Assembly (NCBI RefSeq): GCF_900112135.1
Contig: NZ_FOLC01000010.1
Location: 62,001 to 126,000 of the forward strand
Direction: 5' to 3'
Length of the DNA: 64,000 nt
Source of the DNA: Collimonas sp. OK412
GTDB taxonomy: Bacteria > Pseudomonadota > Gammaproteobacteria > Burkholderiales > Burkholderiaceae_D
Positions 35,603 to 43,457 of this stretch are shown one piece after another (the first letter of the stretch is position 1; each line of letters opens with the position of its first letter). The notes under the pieces were generated by a model. The model ran no database searches. It was not told the DNA's origin and saw only the letters and a list, made by a program, of their open reading frames with translations. Position numbers and translations under genes: made by a program.

Positions 35603-36949
35603 TTAGGTCAGGCGATTCCTTGCCAGCGGCGGGTTGTGGGCAAAGTACTTCTTGATCCCTTTCAGGACTGCGTCCGCCATCTGGTCCTGGTAAGCGTTAT
35701 CGGTCAGCCTGGCTTCTTCTTCCGGATTGGAAATGAACGCGGTTTCAATCAGGATGCTCGGGATGTCCGGCGCTTTCAGCACGGCAAAACCAGCCTGTTC
35801 CACCGCGCCCTTGTGCAGCTTGTTGATGCCGCCGATCTCACTCAGCACTGCGCTGCCGAGCTTCATGCTGTCGTTGATCTGCGCCGTGGTCGATAGGTCC
35901 AGCAGCACGCTGGCCAGCTGGCGGTCGTGGCTCTTGATGTTGATGCCGCCGATCAGGTCGGCCGAGTTTTCCTTGTTGGCCAGCCAGCGCGCGGCGGTGG
36001 AGCTGGCGCCTTTCTCCGACAAGGCAAACACTGAGGAGCCGCGTGCGGTCGGCGTGACAAAGGCGTCGGCATGGATGGAGACGAACAGGTCGGCCTGCAC
36101 TTTCCGGGCCTTTTGCACGCGCACGCCGAGCGGCACGAAAAAATCCGCGTCGCGCGTCAGCATCACGCGCATGTTCGGCTGCTGCTCGATCTTGGCCTTG
36201 AGCCGCTTGGCGATCGACAGCACTACGTCTTTTTCGCGATTGCCGCCGCGCCCCGTGGCGCCCGGATCTTCGCCGCCATGGCCGGGATCGAGGGCAATCG
36301 TGATCATGCGGGTCAGCGTCGGCGTCTTGTCCGGCTTCGGATCGGCCTTGGCGACTTGCGGCGGTTCAGGCTGCGGCTGCAGCGGCGGTTTTTGCTCCTG
36401 CGGTTTGGTTTGCGCCACCGGCGGCGTAATTTCACCTGGCGTGGAGGAAGGCCATTCGCCTTTTTCAATCATCGCCTGGATCGGATCTGGCGGGTTGACC
36501 GGATACAGGTCGAACACCAGCCGATGCTGATAGCCGCCCACCGGCGCCAGGGTGAACACCTGCGGTGTGACTTCTTCCTTGAGGTCGAACACCAGCCGCA
36601 CCACATTCGGGCGGTTCTGGCCGACCCGGACTTGCTTGATGTAAGGATCGTTAGGCTGGATCTTGGCGACCAGTTCCTTCAAGGTCGGATTGAGTTCGAT
36701 GCCTTCGATGTCGACCACCATGCGGTCCGGGTTCTGCACCAGGAAATGGGTGGTTTTCAGTTCAGCGTCGTTTTCCAGCGTGACGCGGGTGTAGTCTTCC
36801 GCCGGCCAGACCCGTACCGCGACAATTTGCGCGGCGCGCGCCGAGAGTGGCGCCAGGACTGAAATGAGCAAAGTACCGCCGGCCTTGAGTACGGTGCGGC
36901 GGATTTTTGATTTTAGAGGTTTGGCGCAAATTTCAGTCGAGCGAGACAT
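35603..36949 (-). CDS. amiC: N-acetylmuramoyl-L-alanine amidase (AmiC type)
   Basis: A 448-residue periplasmic amidase that splits septal peptidoglycan. It begins with a Tat signal (IRRTVLKAGG, then a hydrophobic stretch ending SARA). An AMIN domain (about 38-135) targets the septum, followed by a Pro/Gln-rich linker and an Amidase_3 domain (about 215-435). Zinc ligands are visible as His in DPGHGG, Glu in NREKD and His in SIHAD, and the catalytic Glu in ILIETAF. Its start overlaps the tsaE 3' end by 37 bases, so the pair is co-translated. Confidence 0.92.
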   Translation of the reverse strand: MSRSTEICAKPLKSKIRRTVLKAGGTLLISVLAPLSARAAQIVAVRVWPAEDYTRVTLENDAELKTTHFLVQNPDRMVVDIEGIELNPTLKELVAKIQPNDPYIKQVRVGQNRPNVVRLVFDLKEEVTPQVFTLAPVGGYQHRLVFDLYPVNPPDPIQAMIEKGEWPSSTPGEITPPVAQTKPQEQKPPLQPQPEPPQVAKADPKPDKTPTLTRMITIALDPGHGGEDPGATGRGGNREKDVVLSIAKRLKAKIEQQPNMRVMLTRDADFFVPLGVRVQKARKVQADLFVSIHADAFVTPTARGSSVFALSEKGASSTAARWLANKENSADLIGGINIKSHDRQLASVLLDLSTTAQINDSMKLGSAVLSEIGGINKLHKGAVEQAGFAVLKAPDIPSILIETAFISNPEEEARLTDNAYQDQMADAVLKGIKKYFAHNPPLARNRLT

Positions 36950-37407
36950 TGACTACCCTTATCAGATAACGCCTGCAATTCTACATCACGTCCCTTGTCG
37001 GAAACACGGGAAACGCTGAGTAATACACTGATGTCGGGCGGCGGCAACGCGCTATCGGCTTTTTCCGGCCATTCGACGATACAGATGGTGTCGGGATTGA
37101 AGTATTCGCGGAAGCCGGCTTCCAGGAATTCGTCCGCGCTGGCCATCCGGTACAAGTCGAAATGCATCACTTCGACCGCCTGTTGGGCTATCTGGATCGT
37201 ATAAGGTTCCACCAAGGTGTAAGTAGGGCTTTTGACGTGGCCCTGGTAGCCGGCGGCATGCAGCAAGGCGCGGGTCAGCGCGGTCTTGCCGGCGCCCAGG
37301 TCGCCGTGCAGGTGGATCGCCAGCCCGGGCAGCAAGGCCCTGGCCAATGCGGCGCCGAGCGCGCCGGTTCCGGCCTCGTCATGCAGGTGGGTTGTAAAAT
37401 GCTGCAT
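36913..37407 (-). CDS. tsaE: tRNA threonylcarbamoyladenosine biosynthesis ATPase TsaE
   Basis: A 164-residue P-loop ATPase with Walker A HGDLGAGKTALTRALL, then SPTYTLVEPY and MHFDLYRM, and IVEWPEKA. TsaE works with TsaB and TsaD to make t6A37 in ANN-reading tRNAs. The tsaE-amiC order is conserved in many proteobacteria. It is divergent from queG. Confidence 0.92.
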   Translation of the reverse strand: MQHFTTHLHDEAGTGALGAALARALLPGLAIHLHGDLGAGKTALTRALLHAAGYQGHVKSPTYTLVEPYTIQIAQQAVEVMHFDLYRMASADEFLEAGFREYFNPDTICIVEWPEKADSALPPPDISVLLSVSRVSDKGRDVELQALSDKGSQCLARLKFAPNL

Positions 37408-37478
37408 CTCGTCACATAGTCCTTTGTATCAAATCTTTCTTTCAAGTCTTTCTGAAGTCTTTTTGAAACGCACCAGCC

Positions 37479-38585
37479 ATGGCAGTAATCGACCAGGATT
37501 TAACCGCGCTAGCCGCCACCATCAAAGCGTGGGGGCGGGAGCTTGGCTTCGCCGATATCCGCATCAGCGATGTCGACCTGGCGCAGCAAGAGGCCGGTTT
37601 CGAGGCTTGGCTTGCGCTCGGTTATCACGGTGACATGGATTATATGGCAGCGCACGGAATGAAGCGCGCCCGGCCTGCCGAACTGGTGCCCGGCGCGATC
37701 CGGGCCATCGCGGTGCGCATGGATTACCTGCCGCGCGCCTACCAGGACGACCAGGGCAGCTGGCGCCCGCGCGAGCAGGCGCGGCTGGCGCCGGCGGCCG
37801 CCGGCAGCGCCACCGTTTCGCTGTATGCGCGCGGCCGCGATTATCACAAGGTGCTGCGTTCGCGCCTGCAGCAGTTGGCCGATCGCATCAAGGGCGAGAT
37901 CGGCGAATTCGGTTATCGCGTGTTTACCGATTCGGCGCCGGTGATGGAGGTGGCGCTGGCGCAGAAAGCCGGCCTGGGCTGGCGCGGCAAGCACACCTTG
38001 CTGCTTAATCGCGAGGCCGGCTCGTTTTTCTTCCTTGGCGAAATCCTGACTGACCTGCCGCTGCCGGTCGACCCGGCCATCAGTTCGCATTGCGGGCAAT
38101 GCAGCGCCTGTATCGATGTCTGTCCGACCAAGGCGATTGTCGGCCCTTACCGGCTCGACGCCCGCCGTTGCATCTCTTACCTGACGATCGAATTGAAAGG
38201 CAGCATCCCGGTGGAACTGCGGCCCCTGATCGGCAACCGCGTCTATGGCTGCGACGATTGCCAGCTGTTCTGCCCATGGAACAAGTTTGCGCAACCGTCG
38301 ACGCTGGGCGATTTCGACGTCCGCAACGGCCTCGACCAGGCTACGCTGGTGGAATTGTTCGGCTGGAGCGAGGAACAGTTCAACAGCCGCATGGAAGGCA
38401 GCCCGATCCGCCGCATCGGCTACCAGCGCTGGCTGCGCAATATGGCGGTCGGCCTTGGCAATACCGCGGCGGCCGGCGCCGCTACGCCGGAGATCATCGC
38501 CGCCTTGCAGCAGCGCAGAGACGATCCGTCCGAACTGGTGCGCGAGCACGTGGCGTGGGCATTGCAGCAGCACGGCATCGATTAA
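37479..38585 (+). CDS. queG: epoxyqueuosine reductase
   Basis: A 368-residue cobalamin and [4Fe-4S] enzyme that performs the last step of queuosine synthesis on tRNA. Two ferredoxin-like clusters are visible: HCGQCSACIDVCPTKAI and CDDCQLFCPWNKF. A DUF1730 region (GYHGDMDYMAAH, RDYHKVLRSRL) comes first and a short HEAT-like C-terminal tail last. It is read divergently from tsaE, the third tRNA-modification gene in this neighbourhood with miaA and tsaE. Confidence 0.92.
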   Translation: MAVIDQDLTALAATIKAWGRELGFADIRISDVDLAQQEAGFEAWLALGYHGDMDYMAAHGMKRARPAELVPGAIRAIAVRMDYLPRAYQDDQGSWRPREQARLAPAAAGSATVSLYARGRDYHKVLRSRLQQLADRIKGEIGEFGYRVFTDSAPVMEVALAQKAGLGWRGKHTLLLNREAGSFFFLGEILTDLPLPVDPAISSHCGQCSACIDVCPTKAIVGPYRLDARRCISYLTIELKGSIPVELRPLIGNRVYGCDDCQLFCPWNKFAQPSTLGDFDVRNGLDQATLVELFGWSEEQFNSRMEGSPIRRIGYQRWLRNMAVGLGNTAAAGAATPEIIAALQQRRDDPSELVREHVAWALQQHGID

Positions 38586-38587
38586 CC

Positions 38588-39481
38588 TCAGTGCTGCAGC
38601 ACCCACAGCCAGAACGGCAAGGTCAGCGCCGACAGCATGGTGCCGGCGGAAATCATGAACGCCACCAGCGGACCGTTGCCGCCCATCCTGGCGGCCAGGA
38701 TGTAAGCGCTGGAGGCGGTAGGCAGGGCGCAAAACAGCACCACCAGCTGCAATTGCGATGGCGCCAGTCCCAGCCACTGCCCCAGCAGCCAGGCTATGGT
38801 CGGCAGCGCCAGCAGCTTGACCACCAGGAAATATCCGGCCAGCGCCTTGGCCCGGTGCACGCCGCTCAGGCGCAGGCCCGCCCCCACCAGCAGCAAACCC
38901 AGCGCCAGTGCGGCGTTGCCGAGCCGCGACAGGACCGCTCCCGCCACTTCCGGCAGCGGCAGTCCGGACAGGCTGTACAAGAGGCCGCAAGCGGTGGCGA
39001 TCAGCAGGGGATTGCGCGCCAGTTCCTTGAACAGGCCGCCGCTTTTGTGCGCCAAGGCATGCACCGCTGCCAGGTTGCACAGGGGCACGCCAAAGCCGAT
39101 CAGCATCGCCATCATGCCGGTGGCCTGCTCGCCGCCCAGCCTGGCAGCCAGGGCCAGCGCCATGTACGAATTGAAACGATAGCCGGTTTGCATGCCGGAT
39201 TCGTAATCCATGGGCGCCGCCTTGATCCACGGTTTGCCCAGCCAGGTGAGGAGGATGGCGCCGAGCAGCGCGCCCATGCCGACCATCAGCATCTTGCCGC
39301 TGGTGTCGAAGCTGAGCGGTGTGCGCGCGGTGGAGTAAAACAGCAGGGCGGGGAACAGCAGGAAATACACCAGCTTTTCCGCCCCGGTCCAGAACTCGGC
39401 GCCCCAATTGCTGATGCGGTGCAGCACGGCTCCCAGCAAGATTAGCGAAAAATCAGGAAACAACAGATTGACGATATACAT
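38588..39481 (-). CDS. AEC (auxin efflux carrier)-family transporter
   Basis: A 297-residue integral membrane protein with about ten hydrophobic helices and the AEC layout of two five-helix halves (LLFPALLFYSTARTPL early, LFCALPTASSAYILAARMGG late). AEC proteins export or import small carboxylates such as malate and malonate; the substrate is not readable here. It converges on queG with 2 bases between the stops. Confidence 0.82.
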   Translation of the reverse strand: MYIVNLLFPDFSLILLGAVLHRISNWGAEFWTGAEKLVYFLLFPALLFYSTARTPLSFDTSGKMLMVGMGALLGAILLTWLGKPWIKAAPMDYESGMQTGYRFNSYMALALAARLGGEQATGMMAMLIGFGVPLCNLAAVHALAHKSGGLFKELARNPLLIATACGLLYSLSGLPLPEVAGAVLSRLGNAALALGLLLVGAGLRLSGVHRAKALAGYFLVVKLLALPTIAWLLGQWLGLAPSQLQLVVLFCALPTASSAYILAARMGGNGPLVAFMISAGTMLSALTLPFWLWVLQH

Positions 39482-39703
39482 GGAGTGGCGGATATTGTTA
39501 GAAAGCGGGCTGGATTGTCGACATGTTGGACATTCCTGAGTAATTCCCGGGGCCAGGCGTTGAAGTTAGTTTCCGTGTGGAAAATCTGCCGAAATTGCTG
39601 AGTATTAGTTTGATAAGGGTTTAGTGTAAACCTATGTTGTTTAGTCAAAATGATTCATATAAATTATTTGTTAAATCCGGGTAACACCTGTTACAGTGCG
39701 ACC
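39482..39703 (+). promoter_or_regulatory. AT-rich gap with orphan promoter
   Basis: No gene. TTGTTA (39668-39673), an 18-base spacer and TACAGT (39692-39697) make a moderate promoter pointing right, with no annotated gene before the terminator at 39956. Confidence 0.35.
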
Positions 39704-39985
39704 ACACTAGAGATTGCAGCTTGCAAAAGCGGCAATTTCGCAGCGGGCTGAAGCGGATTGCGGTTTCCGGCAAGTGGCTTTATCTGGTACAGAATTTAGA
39801 TCCGCGTCCGGCAAAGGAATTTGCCAACGAGGTTGTAAAAACGGGATTGTAGGTGGTGGTGCATAAGAACGGTATTGATACCGGGGATACTGAGGAGACC
39901 GTGCATTCCGAATGAAGCTGTCTAAACAGCCGGGAGTGCATAACGAAGTAATTTGAGGCGCATCGACACAGATGCGCCTTTTTTA
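39704..39985 (+). ncRNA. candidate small RNA ahead of ogt
   Basis: About 280 bases run from a plausible promoter (39668-39697) to a strong terminator (stem AGGCGCATC 39956-39964 with GATGCGCCT 39971-39979, then TTTTTT). Inside are short perfect stems: CGGTAT-TG-ATACCG (39870-39883) and GCTGT-CTAA-ACAGC. No RNA family is recognised. A 43-codon TTG frame (39721-39852) is an alternative explanation. The terminator faces the AEC side on the wrong strand to serve that gene. Confidence 0.35.
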
Positions 39986-40000
39986 TTTTATGCTTGCGGT

Positions 40001-40531
40001 ATGAATATAATTCCCGGCAGTCCCGTAAAGCGCACCGGCGGTCAGCTGCCCGCACAGCATTTCACTGCGGTGGTCGCCGCGCCGTTCGGTGCGATGGGCA
40101 TACGCACTGAAGCTGGCCTGTTGCAGGAACTGGTCTATCTCCCTCCTTCTTTCCACGAAAAAGACGCCACCGATGCCCTGGCCGAACGTGCGGTCAAGCA
40201 GATCTGCCGTTACCTGGAACAACCGGATTTTCGCTTCGACCTGCCCCTGGCCCCGCTAGGCACCGCGTTCCAGCACAAAGTGTGGAAGGCGATTGCGGCG
40301 ATCCCGCGCGGGGAAGTGCTCACTTACGGCCAGGTTGCCAAGCTGGTGGAATCGGCGCCGCGCGCGGTTGGGCAAGCTTGCGGCTCCAACTGGTTTCCGC
40401 TGGTGATCCCTTGCCACCGGGTGACCGCGGCCGGCGGGATTGGCGGCTTTTCCCATCACGACGAGGCGGATGGTTTCCATCTGCGGGTCAAGCGCTGGCT
40501 GCTGGAGCACGAAGGCGTGGTCGGCCTGTGA
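40001..40531 (+). CDS. ogt: methylated-DNA--protein-cysteine methyltransferase
   Basis: A 176-residue suicide repair enzyme that removes O6-alkyl groups from guanine. The acceptor Cys lies in FPLVIPCHRV, with the DNA-binding helix GQVAKLVESAPRAVGQACGSN before it. ATG 40001 lies just past a terminator, so it has its own promoter in or beyond that element. The stop overlaps the GTG start of xerD (GTGA). Confidence 0.9.
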   Translation: MNIIPGSPVKRTGGQLPAQHFTAVVAAPFGAMGIRTEAGLLQELVYLPPSFHEKDATDALAERAVKQICRYLEQPDFRFDLPLAPLGTAFQHKVWKAIAAIPRGEVLTYGQVAKLVESAPRAVGQACGSNWFPLVIPCHRVTAAGGIGGFSHHDEADGFHLRVKRWLLEHEGVVGL

Positions 40532-41466
40532 CCAGGTCCAAGGCCGGGAGCGAGGCCAAGCCGGCGCTTGGCGCCGAACATCAAACTGCAATCGACGAAT
40601 TCTGCGACAGCTTGTGGCTGGAAGACGGCCTCGCCAAGAACTCGCTGGAGGCGTACCGGCGCGACATGACCCTGTTTGCGCTATGGCTGCAGGAACAGCC
40701 GGACGGCAAGTCCCTGTTTGCGGTCCATGCCGGCGACCTGAACGCCTATTTCCTGGCCAGGCATGACAGCAGCAAGGCCACTTCCTCGAATCGGCGCCTG
40801 GCGGTGCTGAAGCGCTTCTACCTGCTGGCCTTGCGGCAAAACCGGGTCAGCGCCGATCCTTGCCTGCATCTGCGTTCGGCCAAGCAGGCGCCGCGCTTTC
40901 CCAAGGTCTTGTCCGAAATCCAGGTGGAAGCGCTGCTGGCGGCGCCCGACGTCGCCACGCCGCTTGGCCTGCGCGACCGCACCATGCTGGAGCTGATGTA
41001 CGCCAGCGGTTTGCGGGTATCCGAGTTGGTGCTGCTGAAATCGCTGGAAGTCGGCATGAACGAAGGCGTGCTGCGGATTACCGGCAAGGGCAGCAAGACT
41101 CGCTTGCTGCCGTTCGGCGAAGAGGCGCGCAACTGGATCGTGCGTTACCTGAAAGATGCGCGCGGCCAGATCATGAATGGCCAGATGGACGACGCCTTGT
41201 TCGTGACGGCGCGCGGCGGCGCCATGACGCGCCAGATGTTCTGGACCCTGATCAAGAAGTACGCCGCCAAGGCGGCCATCAACGCGCCCTTGTCGCCGCA
41301 TACCTTGCGCCATGCATTTGCCACCCACCTGCTGAACCACGGCGCCGATTTGCGTGTAGTGCAGCTGCTGCTGGGGCACGCTGACATATCGACCACCCAG
41401 ATTTATACCCATGTGGCGCGCGAGCGCCTGAAGGCCCTCCATGCGGCGCATCATCCGCGCGGCTGA
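40528..41466 (+). CDS. xerD: tyrosine recombinase XerD
   Basis: A 312-residue recombinase that resolves chromosome dimers at dif with XerC under FtsK control. The start is GTG 40528, overlapping the ogt stop; a longer frame from 40282 is only ogt antiframe. A SAM-like N-terminal domain (FCDSLWLEDGLAKNSLEAYR) is followed by catalytic Arg in YASGLRVSEL, Lys in GKGSKTR, HTLRHAF, LLGHADIS and Tyr in TQIYTHV. XerD rather than XerC is judged from the ELVLLK and NHGADLRVVQLLLGH wording. Confidence 0.9.
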   Translation: MTRSKAGSEAKPALGAEHQTAIDEFCDSLWLEDGLAKNSLEAYRRDMTLFALWLQEQPDGKSLFAVHAGDLNAYFLARHDSSKATSSNRRLAVLKRFYLLALRQNRVSADPCLHLRSAKQAPRFPKVLSEIQVEALLAAPDVATPLGLRDRTMLELMYASGLRVSELVLLKSLEVGMNEGVLRITGKGSKTRLLPFGEEARNWIVRYLKDARGQIMNGQMDDALFVTARGGAMTRQMFWTLIKKYAAKAAINAPLSPHTLRHAFATHLLNHGADLRVVQLLLGHADISTTQIYTHVARERLKALHAAHHPRG

Positions 41467-41616
41467 AATCCTGGGGCTGGATGGAGGGTGGAGGTGGATG
41501 AGTTCGTTTTATTTTATTGCCATATTGTAATTTTCTTCGGATTGAATTCTGCATCCTCCCAATTATTCTCCTGTATCCTGTACTACATCATTCAAGAGTC
41601 TATTTAGGGGGCGCAA

Positions 41617-41802
41617 TTGGCAAAAACGAATTTTCAGTATGAAAAACGGCAGAAAGAATTAGAAAAGAAAAAAAAGAAGGAAGAAAAACTGAAGCGCAAG
41701 CTGGAGAAGGGCTCTTCCACCGAAGTTGAGACAGAGGATACGGCCGACTCCGAACTGCCGGCGAGCGGCGAACCTGCTTCCGATGAGCCTAAGCAGCCTT
41801 AA
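41617..41802 (+). CDS. small highly charged conserved protein
   Basis: A 61-residue protein starting at TTG 41617 with AGGGGGCG upstream. The first 35 residues are almost all Lys/Glu (KRQKELEKKKKKEEKLKRK), a single charged helix; the rest is acidic with Glu/Asp/Ser/Pro repeats. Proteins like this are widespread in Burkholderiales with no assigned function. It may bind nucleic acid or ribosomes by charge alone. Confidence 0.6.
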   Translation: MAKTNFQYEKRQKELEKKKKKEEKLKRKLEKGSSTEVETEDTADSELPASGEPASDEPKQP

Positions 41803-41916
41803 GCGCTGCCTGTCCGCTCAGCGCAGATCAGCGGCAAGGACTGTCGCTGCATCGGGGCTGGCGAAAACATGATGTGCAAGCAGGCGCTCCGGCCCGCTGC
41901 ATTCAAGTAACCCGGT

Positions 41917-42402
41917 ATGACAAAACATATTTCAGAGACCCCGGCGACGCAGTTCTTGCGCAAGCACGGCGCGGTCTTTTCAGAGCATCCCTATGCATAT
42001 GAGGAACATGGCGGCACCACGGTATCGGCGCGCGCGCTGGGCGTGGACGAGCACCATGTGGTGAAGACGCTGGTGATGCAGGACGAGGCGGCCAAGCCGC
42101 TGATCATCCTGATGCATGGCGACCGCAAGGTGTCGACCAAGAACCTGGCGCGGCAGATCGGCTGCAAATCGGTGGAACCCTGCAAGCCTGAGGTGGCGAA
42201 CCGCCATTCGGGCTACCTGATCGGCGGCACGTCGCCGTTCGCTACCCGCAAGGCGCTGCCGGTGTATATCGAAGAGAGCATCCTGGCCCTGCAGAAGATA
42301 TATATTAACGGTGGCCGGCGCGGCTACCTGGTCGGCATGGCGCCGCAAGACGCGGCCGGCCTGCTGCATGCAAAAGCAGTCCGCTGCGCGCTGGACGAAT
42401 AG
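41917..42402 (+). CDS. ybaK: Cys-tRNA(Pro) deacylase (YbaK/EbsC)
   Basis: A 161-residue trans-editing enzyme that clears Cys mischarged on tRNA-Pro. Motifs: [16 protein letters not shown], the catalytic Lys region [11 protein letters not shown], and [21 protein letters not shown]. It is followed 37 bases on by plsY on the same strand. Confidence 0.88.
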   Translation: MTKHISETPATQFLRKHGAVFSEHPYAYEEHGGTTVSARALGVDEHHVVKTLVMQDEAAKPLIILMHGDRKVSTKNLARQIGCKSVEPCKPEVANRHSGYLIGGTSPFATRKALPVYIEESILALQKIYINGGRRGYLVGMAPQDAAGLLHAKAVRCALDE

Positions 42403-42439
42403 GTCCTGGACCACTCAAATACAAAAGAAAGAGACACGC

Positions 42440-43060
42440 ATGTATACATTGTTATTCGCGATTGCCGCCTACCTGATCGGTTCGGTGTCGTTCGGCATCA
42501 TCACCAGCAAATTGTTCGGGCTGGGAGATCCGCGCACCTACGGTTCGAATAACCCCGGCGCCACCAATGTCCTGCGCAGCGGCAACAAGACCGCGGCTGC
42601 CCTGACACTGCTCGGCGACGGTTTCAAGGGCTGGCTGGCGGTATGGCTGACGCAAAGATACGGGCCGCAGTTCGGCCTTGAAGACGGCGCGGTGGCGCTG
42701 GCCGCGGTGGCGGTCTTCCTTGGGCATCTATGGCCGGTGTTTTTCCGTTTTGCCGGCGGCAAGGGCGTGGCCACCTTGTTCGGCATTTTGTTCGGCATCA
42801 GCCTTTGGCTGGGCCTGGCGACTATCGCAACCTGGCTGATCGTGGCTTATGCGTTCCGTTATTCCTCGCTGGCGGCCCTGGTCGCCAGCGTCTTCGCGCC
42901 TTTCTTCTATGCGCTGATGGAAGGGCCGGACATGATCCTGCTGGCGATCGTGGTGATGAGCGCCTTGCTGATCTATCGCCATGCCAAGAATATCGGCAAT
43001 CTGCTGGCCGGCAAGGAAAGTCGCATCGGCGCCAAGAAAAAAGGTGGCAAGGCCGCTTAA
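42440..43060 (+). CDS. plsY: glycerol-3-phosphate acyltransferase PlsY
   Basis: A 206-residue inner-membrane enzyme that transfers acyl from acyl-phosphate to glycerol-3-phosphate, the first step of phospholipid synthesis. The active-site loops are [26 protein letters not shown] and [20 protein letters not shown]. The start at 42440 ([15 protein letters not shown]) follows AAAGAGA; longer frames are inside ybaK. A terminator follows. Confidence 0.92.
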   Translation: MYTLLFAIAAYLIGSVSFGIITSKLFGLGDPRTYGSNNPGATNVLRSGNKTAAALTLLGDGFKGWLAVWLTQRYGPQFGLEDGAVALAAVAVFLGHLWPVFFRFAGGKGVATLFGILFGISLWLGLATIATWLIVAYAFRYSSLAALVASVFAPFFYALMEGPDMILLAIVVMSALLIYRHAKNIGNLLAGKESRIGAKKKGGKAA

Positions 43061-43091
43061 GCGAAATCGGGAACCGATTTCCCGGGCATAA

Positions 43092-43127
43092 AAAGCGCTA
43101 GCCAATTCTGGTTTAGCGCTTTTTTAC
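43092..43127 (+). terminator. rho-independent terminator after plsY
   Basis: AAAGCGCTA (43092-43100) pairs with TAGCGCTTT (43114-43122), with a further T run. It separates ybaK-plsY from the pdh operon. Confidence 0.85.
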
Positions 43128-43334
43128 TTAGATTTCCGCTAGTTCTTATATCGAATTAGCTATAAGTCGAATTTTAATAGTGTTTATATATAATTATTGT
43201 TGCGTTGCGCCATGCAAAATGTGTCCGAGATTCATGTTTTCGACTCCATGACGAGGGAAAGTGAAGGCGCTGTTTTATGCTAATTTGCCTTGCTATGCAG
43301 CATATTTTCATATTGTGAAATTGAATATCGCTAT

Positions 43335-43457
43335 TTGGAAATCAAAAAAACTCCTGTTAGAATTTGGCACCCGTCTACATAGTGACGTAGATGCTTGCGA
43401 CCCAACCCGCAAGTCCGGTGTCAGATCGGACAAGCGCACATATTCAGGAGACTCAGC
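43335..43457 (+). promoter_or_regulatory. aceE promoter and structured leader
   Basis: TTGGAA (43335-43340), a 17-base spacer and TAGAAT (43358-43363) form a good promoter, with a transcript start near 43370. The roughly 88-base leader holds three successive perfect short stems: TCTAC/GTAGA (43374-43391), CTTGCG/CGCAAG (43394-43413) and GTCCG/CGGAC (43413-43431), then CAGGAG before ATG 43458. The stems may set mRNA stability or bind a regulator. 43128-43334 shows nothing else. Confidence 0.5.
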
